Shown piece after piece: positions 5,469-14,189 of a stretch of DNA of 64,000 bases (its first letter is position 1; the number at the start of each line of letters is the position of its first letter). The DNA lies in NCBI GenBank assembly GCA_037439465.1, contig JBBIVX010000007.1, positions 1 through 64,000 of the forward strand. The letters are read 5' to 3'. The position numbers and the translations under genes are program-made. Below the pieces are notes generated by a model, which did no database searches, was not told the DNA's origin, and saw only the letters and a program-made list of their open reading frames with translations. Origin of the DNA: Parasulfuritortus sp037439465 (GTDB taxonomy: Bacteria > Pseudomonadota > Gammaproteobacteria > Burkholderiales > Thiobacillaceae).

Positions 5469-8256
5469 GACCAAGACGCTGTTGCTGGTGGACGGCTCAT
5501 CATACCTTTACCGGGCCTTTCATGCGCTGCCCGAGTTGCGCAACCGCGAAGGCTTCCCCACCGGCGCCATCTATGGCGTCATCAACATGCTGCGGCGGCT
5601 GAGAAAGGACATCCCAGCCGCCGCCGCCGGCTGCATCTTCGACGCCAAGGGCAAGACCTTCCGCGACGATCTCTACCCCGACTACAAGGCCCACCGCCCG
5701 CCCATGCCGGACGACCTGGCCAGGCAGATCCCGCCCCTGCACGACGCCATCCGCGCCCTGGGCTGGCCGTTGTTGATGCTCGATGGCGTCGAGGCCGATG
5801 ACGTCATCGCCACCCTCGTCCGCCACGCCGAGGCGGCGGGCATGGAAAGCGTCATCTCCACCGGCGACAAGGACCTGGCGCAACTGGTGACCGACAAGGT
5901 CAGGCTCATCAACACCATGTCCAACGAAACCCTGGATGCCGCCGGCGTGGCCGCCAAATTTGGCGTGCCACCGGCGCGTATCGTCGATTACCTGGCCCTG
6001 ATCGGCGACAGCGTCGACAACGTCCCCGGCGTCGCCAAGGTCGGCCCCAAGACGGCCGTCAAATGGTTGAACGAATACGGCAGCCTGGACAACCTCATCG
6101 CCCACGCGGGCGAGATCAAGGGCGTGGCCGGCGACAACCTGCGCCAGGCGCTGGCCTGGCTGCCCACCGCCCGCCGGCTGCTCACCGTGAAGACCGACGT
6201 CGCCCTGCCGCTGGACCTCACCGCCCTGCACTGGCAGGCGGAAGACCGGGCGAGACTGGTGGAGCTGTTCGACCGCTACAACTTCCGCACCTGGCTGCGC
6301 GAGCTGACAGTGCCCGCGCCAAGCGCGGGCGGGAAGGCCGTGACCGACGCGGCCACGACAGACCCGGCCCCGGCGGGACATGGCCGCCGGGTCGAGCGCC
6401 ACTACGAAGCCATTCTCACCCAGGCCGATTTCGACCGCTGGCTCGGCAGGCTCGATGACGCCGCGCTCATCTGCCTCGACACCGAGACCACCAGTCTCGA
6501 TCCGATGCGGGCCCGGCTGGTGGGGCTATCGTTCGCGGTGATCCCGGCCGGCGCCAAGCCATCGCCGCAGTTCGAACTTGGCCTCGATGCGCCGGCCACC
6601 GTGGCTGAGGCGGCCTACCTGCCGCTGGCCCACAGCTATGCCGGGGCCCCGGCGCAACTCGACCGGGCAGCCGTGCTCGCCCGCCTCAAACCCATACTGG
6701 AGAACCCGACGCGGCCCAAGGTCGGCCAGAACCTGAAGTACGACTGGCACGTGTTGATGAACCACGGTATCCGCCTGCAGGGTATCGCCCACGACACTCT
6801 GCTTCAGTCTTACGTGCTGGAGGCGCATGAGCGCCACGACATGGACAGCCTGGCCGGGCGCCATCTCGACGAGACCACCCTCAAATATGAAGAGGTCTGC
6901 GGCAAGGGCGCCTCCCAGATCGGTTTCGACCAGGTGGACATCGCCCGCGCCACCGCCTACGCGGCGGAAGATGCCGACATCACCCTGCGCCTGCATCAGA
7001 CCCTCTACCCCAGGGTGCGGGCGGCGGCCGGGCTGGATTACGTCTACACCAAGATAGAGATGCCGCTGTTATCCGTCCTGGCGGGCATGGAACGCACCGG
7101 AGTGAAGCTCGATGGCGACCTGCTGCGCCGTCATTCCGACACCCTCGGCCGCCAGATGATCGAGCTGGAGGGTAAGGCGCACGCGGCGGCCGGCCAACCC
7201 TTCAACCTCAATTCGCCCAAACAGCTGGGCGAGATACTGTTTAACCAGTTGGGGCTCAAACCCAAGAAAAAAACGCCCGGCGGTGCCCATTCCACCAACG
7301 AGGACGCCCTGCAGGAGCTGGCGCTCGACCACCCGCTGCCCAGGCTGATCCTCGATTACCGGGCGCTAGCCAAACTCAAATCGACCTACACCGACAAGCT
7401 GCCGGCCATGCTCGACCCCGTCACCGGCCGGGTCCACACCCACTACAGTCAGGCCACCGCCGTGACCGGCCGGCTGGCGTCGAACGACCCCAATCTGCAG
7501 AACATCCCGGTACGCACGCCGGAGGGGCGCAAGATCCGTGAGGCCTTCATCGCCGAACCCGGCGGCGTCATCGTCTCCGCCGATTACTCGCAGATCGAGC
7601 TCAGGATCATGGCCCACCTCTCCGGCGATGCCGGCCTGGTCAAGGCCTTTGCCGAAGACGCCGACATCCATCGCGCCACCGCCGCCGAGGTGCTCGGGCT
7701 CGCCCCGTCCGAGGTGCTGCCGCAACAGCGGCGCATGGCCAAGGCCGTCAACTTCGGCCTCATCTACGGCATGTCCGCCTTCGGCCTGGCGGCGCAACTG
7801 AACATCGAGCGCAGCGTCGCCCAGGCCTATATCGACCGCTACTTCGCCCGCTACCCCGGCGTCGCCGACTACATGGCGCGCCTCCGCGAGGAGGCGAGAC
7901 GGCTGGGCTACGTCGAAACCCTGTTCGGCCGCCGCCTCTACCTGCCCGAGTTGCAGAGCGGCAGCCCGGCCCGCCGCCAGGGCGCCGAGCGGGCCGCCAT
8001 CAACGCCCCGATGCAGGGCACCGCCGCCGACCTCATCAAACTCGCCATGCTGGCCGTGCAAAACTGGCTCGATACGGAAGGACTCCAAAGCCGCCTGATC
8101 ATGCAGGTGCATGACGAGCTGGTGCTGGAAGTGGCCGCCCATGAACTGGAGCGCGTGGAGAGCCGGCTGCCGGCGCTGATGTGCAACGTCGCCGCGCTAA
8201 AAGTACCGCTGAAGGTGGAGATGGGTGTCGGGCCGAACTGGGAAGCGGCGCACTGA
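5467..8256 (+). CDS. polA: DNA polymerase I
   Basis: 929 residues with three domains: an N-terminal 5'-3' exonuclease (LLVDGSSYLYRAFHALP, GVEADDVIATL, STGDKDLAQLV), a 3'-5' exonuclease with intact catalytic acidic residues (LICLDTETTSLDPM, VGQNLKYDWHVL) and a family A polymerase. Motif A is DYSQIELRIMAHLSGD, motif B RRMAKAVNFGLIYGM and motif C QVHDELVLEV. It fills Okazaki and repair gaps. The start gives the usual MTKTLLLVDGSS N-terminus; the frame is open further upstream, but that part is antisense to the LOG gene. It converges on dgkA with 11 bases between stops. Confidence 0.98.
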   Translation: MTKTLLLVDGSSYLYRAFHALPELRNREGFPTGAIYGVINMLRRLRKDIPAAAAGCIFDAKGKTFRDDLYPDYKAHRPPMPDDLARQIPPLHDAIRALGWPLLMLDGVEADDVIATLVRHAEAAGMESVISTGDKDLAQLVTDKVRLINTMSNETLDAAGVAAKFGVPPARIVDYLALIGDSVDNVPGVAKVGPKTAVKWLNEYGSLDNLIAHAGEIKGVAGDNLRQALAWLPTARRLLTVKTDVALPLDLTALHWQAEDRARLVELFDRYNFRTWLRELTVPAPSAGGKAVTDAATTDPAPAGHGRRVERHYEAILTQADFDRWLGRLDDAALICLDTETTSLDPMRARLVGLSFAVIPAGAKPSPQFELGLDAPATVAEAAYLPLAHSYAGAPAQLDRAAVLARLKPILENPTRPKVGQNLKYDWHVLMNHGIRLQGIAHDTLLQSYVLEAHERHDMDSLAGRHLDETTLKYEEVCGKGASQIGFDQVDIARATAYAAEDADITLRLHQTLYPRVRAAAGLDYVYTKIEMPLLSVLAGMERTGVKLDGDLLRRHSDTLGRQMIELEGKAHAAAGQPFNLNSPKQLGEILFNQLGLKPKKKTPGGAHSTNEDALQELALDHPLPRLILDYRALAKLKSTYTDKLPAMLDPVTGRVHTHYSQATAVTGRLASNDPNLQNIPVRTPEGRKIREAFIAEPGGVIVSADYSQIELRIMAHLSGDAGLVKAFAEDADIHRATAAEVLGLAPSEVLPQQRRMAKAVNFGLIYGMSAFGLAAQLNIERSVAQAYIDRYFARYPGVADYMARLREEARRLGYVETLFGRRLYLPELQSGSPARRQGAERAAINAPMQGTAADLIKLAMLAVQNWLDTEGLQSRLIMQVHDELVLEVAAHELERVESRLPALMCNVAALKVPLKVEMGVGPNWEAAH

Positions 8257-8267
8257 CGCCGTGGCCT

Positions 8268-8651
8268 TCAGGCGCCAAGCAAGAGCAGCGTCCAGACCAC
8301 CGCCACGTTGACGAGCGCGATGAACACGGCGGCGCTGCCGAGATCCTTGGCGCGCTTGGCCAGCGGGTGGGCCTCTGCGGAGACGCGGTCGACAGTGGCC
8401 TCGATGGCGGAGTTGATGAGTTCCACCAACGGCACCAACAGGACGCTGCCTATCATCAGGGCGCGCTCGACCGCCGCGTCGCGCAGCAGCAAGGCGGCCG
8501 GGATCAGCAGGGCGGCAAGGACAACCTCCTCGCGAAAGGCCGCCTCATGGCGCCAGGCGGCCGACAGGCCGGCGCCGGTGTAGCGCAGCGCGTACCAGAG
8601 GCGGTCGGGGCCCGTCCTGCCTTTGTGCGGAGGAACGGCGGGCGCGCTCAT
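8268..8651 (-). CDS. dgkA: Diacylglycerol kinase
   Basis: A 127-residue inner-membrane kinase that recycles diacylglycerol to phosphatidic acid. Three hydrophobic segments surround the family signature ELINSAIEATVDRVS (E and N bind ATP-Mg), and a second conserved piece reads AKDLGSAAVF. The N-terminal amphipathic helix contains AWRHEAAFREE. Its ATG overlaps the gcvPB stop (ATGA), so it is translationally coupled to the glycine cleavage operon, an unexplained but probably cotranscribed partner. Confidence 0.95.
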   Translation of the reverse strand: MSAPAVPPHKGRTGPDRLWYALRYTGAGLSAAWRHEAAFREEVVLAALLIPAALLLRDAAVERALMIGSVLLVPLVELINSAIEATVDRVSAEAHPLAKRAKDLGSAAVFIALVNVAVVWTLLLLGA

Positions 8652-10093
8652 GCCGGCCAGGCCAGGTCCAGCTCGCGCGCCGCTCTGACATCGTCCAGGC
8701 GCCGCACCGGCAGGGTATGCGGGGCGGCCTTGACCAGATCGGGATCGGTCCTCGCCTCCTCCTGCACCTTGGCCATGGCGGCCACGAAGGCGTCCAGGGT
8801 TTCCTTGCTCTCGGTCTCGGTCGGTTCGATCAGCAAGCACTCCGGCACCAGCATGGGGAAGTAGGTGGTGGGGGCATGGAAGCCATAGTCGAGCAGACGT
8901 TTGGCGAAATCCATGGCGGACACGCCGGTGGCGTCCTTGAGCCTTTTCAGGGTGACGATGAACTCGTGGCTGGCGCGCCGTTCCGGCTGGGCCAGATCGA
9001 AACCGGCGCGGGCGAGTTCCGCCGCCAGGTAGTTGGCGTTGAGGGTGGCGTAGTCGGCCACCCGCCGCATCCCCTCGCCGCCCAGCATACGGGCATAGAC
9101 ATAGGCGCGCAGCAACACCCCCATGTTGCCGCCAAAGGCGGAGAGACGGCCGATCGACTGCGGGCAGTCGGCCTCCGCCGCCCAACGGAAATAACCGCGT
9201 TCCTCGACCACATAGGGAATCGGCAGGAAGGGCCGCAGCCGCTCCGACACTCCCACCGGGCCGGCGCCGGGACCGCCACCGCCGTGCGGAGTGGAGAAGG
9301 TCTTGTGCAGGTTGACGTGGATGACGTCGAAGCCCATGTCGCCCGGCCGCACCCGGCCGAGGATGGCGTTGAGGTTGGCGCCGTCGTAATAGCTAAGGCC
9401 ACCGGCCGCGTGCATGATCTCCTGGATGGCGGCAATGGAAGGCTCGAATACCCCCAGTGTGGATGGGTTGGTCAGCATCAAGCCGGCGGTCTGCGGGCCG
9501 ACGGCGGTACGCAGCGCGTCGAGGTCGATGTTGCCGCGACGGTCGGTGGGCACCTCCCGCACCGTAAAACCGCACTTGCTGGCGGAGGCCGGGTTGGTGC
9601 CATGGGCGGCGTCCGGCACGATGATCTGGTTGCGTCCATGGTCGCCGCGCGCCGCGTGATAGGCGCGGATCATGGCCACCCCGGCGAATTCGCCATGCGC
9701 GCCCGCCATTGGCGCCAGCGACACCGCCGCCATGCCCGTCAGCGCGCGCAACATCTCCTGCAATTCATGCAGGGTGCGTAAAAAACCCTGGCCGGTGTCG
9801 GGGTCGGCCAGTGGATGCCGCGCCAGGAACTGCGGCAGCATGGCCAGGCTGTGACAGACGCGCGGGTTGTACTTCATGGTGCAAGAGCCGAGCGGGTAGA
9901 ACTGGGTGTCGATGGAGAAGTTTTTTTGCGACAGGCGCGTGTAATGGCGCACCACGTCCATCTCCGAAACCTCGGGCAGGGCGGGCGGCTCGGCGCGCAG
10001 CAGTTCGGCGGGTATGTCATCGGCCGCCGCCGGGCTTGCCGGCGATTGCGACGCGGCACGACGGCCGGGACGGGAGTGTTCGAAGATCAGCAT
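8648..10093 (-). CDS. gcvPB: Glycine dehydrogenase (decarboxylating) subunit 2
   Basis: 481 residues forming the C-terminal half of the P-protein in organisms with a split enzyme. It holds the pyridoxal-phosphate lysine in HVNLHKTFSTPHGGGGPG and the upstream HGTNPASA motif. With GcvPA it decarboxylates glycine and passes the aminomethyl group to lipoyl-GcvH. I start at the ATG at 10093 (MLIFEHSRPG); an in-frame TTG lies four codons upstream. It follows gcvPA by 76 bases and overlaps dgkA by four bases. Confidence 0.97.
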   Translation of the reverse strand: MLIFEHSRPGRRAASQSPASPAAADDIPAELLRAEPPALPEVSEMDVVRHYTRLSQKNFSIDTQFYPLGSCTMKYNPRVCHSLAMLPQFLARHPLADPDTGQGFLRTLHELQEMLRALTGMAAVSLAPMAGAHGEFAGVAMIRAYHAARGDHGRNQIIVPDAAHGTNPASASKCGFTVREVPTDRRGNIDLDALRTAVGPQTAGLMLTNPSTLGVFEPSIAAIQEIMHAAGGLSYYDGANLNAILGRVRPGDMGFDVIHVNLHKTFSTPHGGGGPGAGPVGVSERLRPFLPIPYVVEERGYFRWAAEADCPQSIGRLSAFGGNMGVLLRAYVYARMLGGEGMRRVADYATLNANYLAAELARAGFDLAQPERRASHEFIVTLKRLKDATGVSAMDFAKRLLDYGFHAPTTYFPMLVPECLLIEPTETESKETLDAFVAAMAKVQEEARTDPDLVKAAPHTLPVRRLDDVRAARELDLAWPA

Positions 10094-10169
10094 AGTCTCA
10101 AGCAACCCTCACTGTGTTTCGCCGCCAACGGCGGCCGGCGCTCCCCTGGGTTACGGTGGCGGGCAATGG

Positions 10170-11573
10170 CTATGTCCTCATCGCTGGGGGTTTGTAGCCA
10201 CAGGGCGGGGCCTCGCGGCGGCCCAGGATGCGTTCCAATTGTTGCGTATAGCGGTTGAGGTCGTCGTCCGTCTTGGTCTCGGTGGCGCAGATCAGGAGCG
10301 CATCGGCCAGCTCCGGGTAGTCGCGGCCGAGCGCATGACCGCCGACGATGCCTTGGGCACGCAGGGCGCGCAGGACATCGGCCACCGGGCTCACGAGGCG
10401 CACGGCAGCCTCGTGGAAGATGGCGCCGCTGAAGGCCCGGGTCACACCGGGGAGGGCGGTCAGCCGGTCGAGCAGGGCGCGGGTATTGGCATGCGCGGCC
10501 AGGGCGACGCTCTTCAGGCCTTGCGGCCCGAGCAGTGCCAGGTGCATGGCCGCGGCGGCCACCATCAGGCCTTGGTTAGAGCAGATATTGGAGGTCGCCT
10601 TGGCCCGCCGTATGTGCTGTTCGCGCGCCTGCAAGGTGAGCACATAGCCGCGCCGGCCATCCCTATCGACGGTGGCGCCGACGAGACGGCCGGGCATCTG
10701 CCGCACCAGGGCTTGGCGGCAAGTCATGAAGCCGAAGTACGGCCCGCCCGAGGACAACGGAATGCCAAGCGGCTGGCCGTCGCCGACGCAGATGTCCACG
10801 CCCTTTTCGCCCCACTGTCCAGGGGCCTTGAGCAAGCCCAGACTGACCGGATTAACCACGGCAATGGCCAGCATGCCGTGCGCCTGGGCCCAGTCGGTGA
10901 GCGCATCGACGGGTTCCAGCACACCGAAGAAATTAGGCTGCGGGATCACCAGTGCCGCGGCCGGCCTGGCGGCATAGGCCTCGAGGCCAGCGACCAGGGT
11001 GTGGCCGCACTCGGTGCAATAGGGCAGCGTCGCCAGCTCGATTCCCTGATCCCGCACCGCCGCTTCGACCACGGCGCGATAACGCGGATGCACGGTGGCC
11101 GGCACCAATACCCGGCGGGTCGTGCCTTTGCCGGCCCGCACCGCCATCAGCACCGCCTCGGCGAGCGCAGTGGCACCGTCGTAGAGCGAAGCGTTGGAAA
11201 TATCGAGCCCGGTCAGCCGGGCCATCATGGTCTGATATTCGTAGATCAGTTGCAGCGTGCCCTGGCTGGCCTCGGCCTGGTAGGGGGTGTAGGCGGTGTA
11301 ATACTCGCCGCGGCCGGCGAGCTGCCAGACCGCCGCCGGGATGTGATGCTCATAGGCGCCGGCGCCGATGAAGTTGAGGTAGGTGCCGTCCGCCACCGCC
11401 CTCTCCTGCAGCAGCCGGCTGACGGCCATCTCCGAGAGCGCCGGGGGGATGTCGCTCAGGCCGGCGCTGCGCAACTCGGCGGGGATCTCGTCGAACAGCG
11501 CGTCAAGGTCGGCGGCGCCGATGCTGGCCAGCATCGCGGCAACGTCGGCGGGGGTGTGGGGAATGAAGGGCAT
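10170..11573 (-). CDS. gcvPA: Glycine dehydrogenase (decarboxylating) subunit 1
   Basis: 467 residues, the N-terminal half of the split P-protein. Family features are MPFIPHTPADVAAML at the start, FIGAGAYEHHIPAAV, YTPYQAEASQGTLQ, SLYDGATALAEA and CVGDGQPLGIPLSSGGPYFGF. It lacks the PLP lysine, which is in GcvPB, and the two associate to form the active decarboxylase. It lies between gcvH and gcvPB in one transcription unit with no strong terminator seen. Confidence 0.97.
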   Translation of the reverse strand: MPFIPHTPADVAAMLASIGAADLDALFDEIPAELRSAGLSDIPPALSEMAVSRLLQERAVADGTYLNFIGAGAYEHHIPAAVWQLAGRGEYYTAYTPYQAEASQGTLQLIYEYQTMMARLTGLDISNASLYDGATALAEAVLMAVRAGKGTTRRVLVPATVHPRYRAVVEAAVRDQGIELATLPYCTECGHTLVAGLEAYAARPAAALVIPQPNFFGVLEPVDALTDWAQAHGMLAIAVVNPVSLGLLKAPGQWGEKGVDICVGDGQPLGIPLSSGGPYFGFMTCRQALVRQMPGRLVGATVDRDGRRGYVLTLQAREQHIRRAKATSNICSNQGLMVAAAAMHLALLGPQGLKSVALAAHANTRALLDRLTALPGVTRAFSGAIFHEAAVRLVSPVADVLRALRAQGIVGGHALGRDYPELADALLICATETKTDDDLNRYTQQLERILGRREAPPCGYKPPAMRT

Positions 11574-11624
11574 GTTCTAGTGTGGAGCGAGAGGCCGGGG
11601 TATTACTCGCCCCGGCACTTCTTA

Positions 11625-12014
11625 TCAATGGGCTTCGGATTCCACATGCGCCTGGTAGGCGGCGGCGTCGAGCAGGCCGTCGAGGTCGCCGGCCTGGGCC
11701 GGCTTGAGCTTGAACATCCAGGCGCCATAGGGGTCTTTGTTGATCGCTTCGGGCGCCGACTCGATCTTATCGTTGATCGCCACCACTGCGCCGGCGATGG
11801 GCGCATAGACGTCGGAGGCGGCCTTGACCGACTCGACCACGGCACACTCCTCGCCGGCTTCGAGTTGCCGGCCCAGGGCTGGATTCTCGACGAAGACCAT
11901 GTCGCCCAACAGGTCCTGGGCGTGGTCGGTAATGCCCACGGTGACGCTGCCGTCCGCCTCCAGGCGGGCCCATTCGTGGGTCTTGGTGTATCTGAGGTCG
12001 GTTGGAATGCTCAT
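11625..12014 (-). CDS. gcvH: Glycine cleavage system H protein
   Basis: 129 residues, the lipoylated shuttle that carries the aminomethyl intermediate between the P, T and L proteins. The lipoyl-lysine is Lys64 in the loop VVESVKAASDVY. LRYTKTHEWARLE at the N-terminus and a C-terminal helical part are as in other GcvH. Its modification needs octanoyl transfer and sulfur insertion; the latter enzyme, lipA, is in the same operon, while lipB/lplA is not in this window. Confidence 0.98.
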   Translation of the reverse strand: MSIPTDLRYTKTHEWARLEADGSVTVGITDHAQDLLGDMVFVENPALGRQLEAGEECAVVESVKAASDVYAPIAGAVVAINDKIESAPEAINKDPYGAWMFKLKPAQAGDLDGLLDAAAYQAHVESEAH

Positions 12015-12039
12015 GACGTGACTCCGTGACTGAGTGGGA

Positions 12040-12078
12040 GGTGAAGGGTGAGGAGTGAGGGACGCGCCCCCTCCTCAC
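12040..12078. repeat. GTGAAGGGTGAGGAG-type intergenic hairpin between gcvT and gcvH
   Basis: The 60-base gap between gcvT and gcvH carries GTGAAGGGTGAGGAGTGAGG, followed by CCCCCTCCTCAC; the arms GTGAGGAG and CTCCTCAC can pair across a short loop. Nearly the same 15-base core recurs near 17467-17482 and 52071-52086, again followed by a pyrimidine-rich partner. It looks like a dispersed palindromic intergenic repeat rather than a gene-specific signal. Confidence 0.55.
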
Positions 12079-13154
12079 ACAAGTGTTTTTCCATTGCGTA
12101 CGAAGGGGTATTTCACCACCCTGGCCGGCAGGCGCTTGTCGCGGATCGATACTTCGACCCTATCGCCGACCGCGACGCCCATGGGTACGCGCGCCAGGGC
12201 GATGGCGCCGTTGAGGGTAGGCGAGAAGGTGCCGCTGGTCACCTCGCCCTCGCCCTGGGCGGTATGGACTTTCTGGTGTCCGCGCAGCACGCCGCGCTCG
12301 AGCAACTTGAGGCCGATAAGCTGTTTGTCGCGCGGCAGGCGCAGCAAGGCGGCCTTGCCGATGAAATCGCGCTCGCTCGCCATGTCCACGGTCCAGGCGA
12401 GTCCCGATTCCAGCGGCGTCGTTTTCTCGTCCATGTCCTGGCCGAACAGGTTCATGCCGGCCTCCAGCCGCAAGGTGTCGCGGGCGCCCAGCCCGCAAGG
12501 TTTGACACCGGCCTCCAGCAACGCCTGCCACAGATAGGGGGCGGCCTTGGCCGGCAACATGATCTCGAAGCCGTCCTCGCCGGTATAGCCGGTGCGGGCG
12601 ACAAACATGCTGCCGATCACAATCGCGGTGAAGGGCTGCATCGACCGGGTCGGTCCCTCGCTTCCAGGCAGCGCCTGCCAGAACTTCGCCGCCGCGTTCG
12701 GCCCCTGCACGGCAATCATGGCCAGATCGCGGCAGGGCAGTATTTGCAGGCCGGGAGCATAGCGGTTGCGCTGTTCCTCCATCCACGCCAGGTCCTTGTC
12801 GGCGCAGCCGGCATTGACCACGAGGCGGAACCACGTCTCGCTCATGAAATAGACGATGAGGTCGTCCACCACCCCGCCGCCCTCGTGCAACATGCAGGAA
12901 TAGAGCGCCTTGCCGGTGGTCTGCAACTTGTCGACGTTGTTGGCGATGAGCTGGCGCAGGAAGGCCCGCGCTCCTTCGCCCTTGATATCCACCGGCAGCA
13001 TGTGCGAGACATCGAACATGCCGGCGTCGCGACGCACGGCGTGATGTTCCTCGATCTGCGAACCGTAGTGGATGGGCATCTCCCAGCCGGAGAAATCGAC
13101 CAGCTTGGCGTTGGCCTCGCGGTGCTTGGCGTTAAGCGGGGTTTGCTTGAGCAT
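12075..13154 (-). CDS. gcvT: Glycine cleavage system T protein (aminomethyltransferase)
   Basis: 359 residues that transfer the methylene group from aminomethyl-lipoyl-GcvH to tetrahydrofolate, releasing ammonia. Features include FSGWEMPIHYGSQIEEHHAVR, the catalytic region DVSHM, the GYTGEDGFEI motif near the middle and a C-terminal beta-barrel (GEGEVTSGTFSPTL). The start at 13154 overlaps the end of lipA by 23 bases, giving the normal MLKQTPLNAKH N-terminus; a longer frame upstream is antisense to no gene but lies inside lipA and is not used. Confidence 0.97.
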   Translation of the reverse strand: MLKQTPLNAKHREANAKLVDFSGWEMPIHYGSQIEEHHAVRRDAGMFDVSHMLPVDIKGEGARAFLRQLIANNVDKLQTTGKALYSCMLHEGGGVVDDLIVYFMSETWFRLVVNAGCADKDLAWMEEQRNRYAPGLQILPCRDLAMIAVQGPNAAAKFWQALPGSEGPTRSMQPFTAIVIGSMFVARTGYTGEDGFEIMLPAKAAPYLWQALLEAGVKPCGLGARDTLRLEAGMNLFGQDMDEKTTPLESGLAWTVDMASERDFIGKAALLRLPRDKQLIGLKLLERGVLRGHQKVHTAQGEGEVTSGTFSPTLNGAIALARVPMGVAVGDRVEVSIRDKRLPARVVKYPFVRNGKTLV

Positions 13155-14040
13155 GTTGACTCTCTTCCGCGTAATAGGAACTGCGTACCAGCGGGCCGGC
13201 CTTGACCCAGGTGAAACCGAGTGCGCGCGCATCGATCTCATATTGAGCGAACTCGTCCGGGTGAACGTACCGGGCCACCGGCAGGTTGTCCGGCGAGGGG
13301 CGCAGATACTGGCCCAGCGACAGACGGCTGACGCCGGCGGCACGCAGGTCGGCGAGCACCGCCAGCACCTCCGCGCGCGTTTCGCCCAGGCCCAGCATCA
13401 GCGAGGATTTGGCTTCCACGCCGGCGAGACCGGCGGCCAGGCGCAACAGGCCGAGCGAGCGTTGGTAGCTCGCCCCTTTGCGCGCCGCGCGGTACAAACG
13501 CGGCACGGTCTCGACGTTGTGGCCCCAGACGAGGTCGCGCCGGGTGGTCTCGGGCAAGGCCGCCAGGGTATGGGCAAACAGCCTGGCGGCGGTCTCCTGG
13601 ACGAGACGAAAGTCGGGAGTGAGAAACTCGACGCCGATGTCGGCACGGCGCTGGCGCAGCGCCATCAGTGTCTCTGCAAAACTGCCGGCGCCACCGTCGG
13701 CAAGGTCGTCGCGATTGACCGAGGTGAGCACCACGAAGCTCAGGCCCATTTGCAGCGCCGCCTCGGCCACCCGGCGCGGCTCGTCGGCATCGTTCCAGTC
13801 GGGCCGCCCGGTCTTGACCGCGCAAAAGCCGCAGGCGCGGGTGCAGGTATCGCCCAGCAGCATGAAGGTGGCCGTGCCCCGGCTCCAGCACTCGCCCTTG
13901 TTGGGACAACGCGCCTCCTCGCAGACTGTGTTGAGGCCGTGCACGGCGCGGGCGGTAGCCGGATATTGGCCGCCACCGCCGGCACGCTGCCGTATCCAGG
14001 CCGGCAGGCGGGTGAGTGGCTGAGGCGAGGACGACGGCAC
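13132..14040 (-). CDS. lipA: Lipoyl synthase
   Basis: A radical-SAM enzyme inserting two sulfurs into octanoyl-lysine of lipoyl proteins such as GcvH. The auxiliary cluster ligands are in TVCEEARCPNKGECW (CX4CX5C) and the radical-SAM cluster ligands in DTCTRACGFC (CX3CX2C). I favour the GTG at 14040 because GGAG lies six bases upstream, giving 302 residues; a TTG at 14052 is possible. It heads the lipA-gcvTHPAPB-dgkA operon, matching lipoate supply with its main consumer. Confidence 0.96.
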   Translation of the reverse strand: MPSSSPQPLTRLPAWIRQRAGGGGQYPATARAVHGLNTVCEEARCPNKGECWSRGTATFMLLGDTCTRACGFCAVKTGRPDWNDADEPRRVAEAALQMGLSFVVLTSVNRDDLADGGAGSFAETLMALRQRRADIGVEFLTPDFRLVQETAARLFAHTLAALPETTRRDLVWGHNVETVPRLYRAARKGASYQRSLGLLRLAAGLAGVEAKSSLMLGLGETRAEVLAVLADLRAAGVSRLSLGQYLRPSPDNLPVARYVHPDEFAQYEIDARALGFTWVKAGPLVRSSYYAEESQHAQANPA

Positions 14041-14145
14041 AAAGGGCTCCAATGTTAAGGGGAATAAGCGAAAGCGGCGCCTGCCGCCCTATCTGTACTG
14101 TTTTCCGGGAGAGCCTGCTGGCGTCCCGGCGCGGCGGCAGCCGCC

Positions 14146-14175
14146 ACTATACCGAAGCCGGTGCGAGGGCGACAA
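14146..14175 (-). promoter_or_regulatory. Possible sigma-70 promoter of the lipA-gcv operon
   Basis: Between the DUF3426 gene and lipA the minus strand reads TTGTCG (14175 to 14170), an 18-base spacer, then TATAGT (14151 to 14146), a fair -35/-10 pair about 105 bases upstream of the chosen lipA start. I looked here for a glycine riboswitch, which often controls gcv genes, and recognised none. Confidence 0.35.
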
Positions 14176-14189
14176 GCCGCGGGGTGGGG

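Noticed and set aside
14041..14189. Glycine riboswitch upstream of lipA-gcv
   Set aside because: The stretch lacks the paired glycine aptamer segments I know; only a possible sigma-70 promoter is seen.
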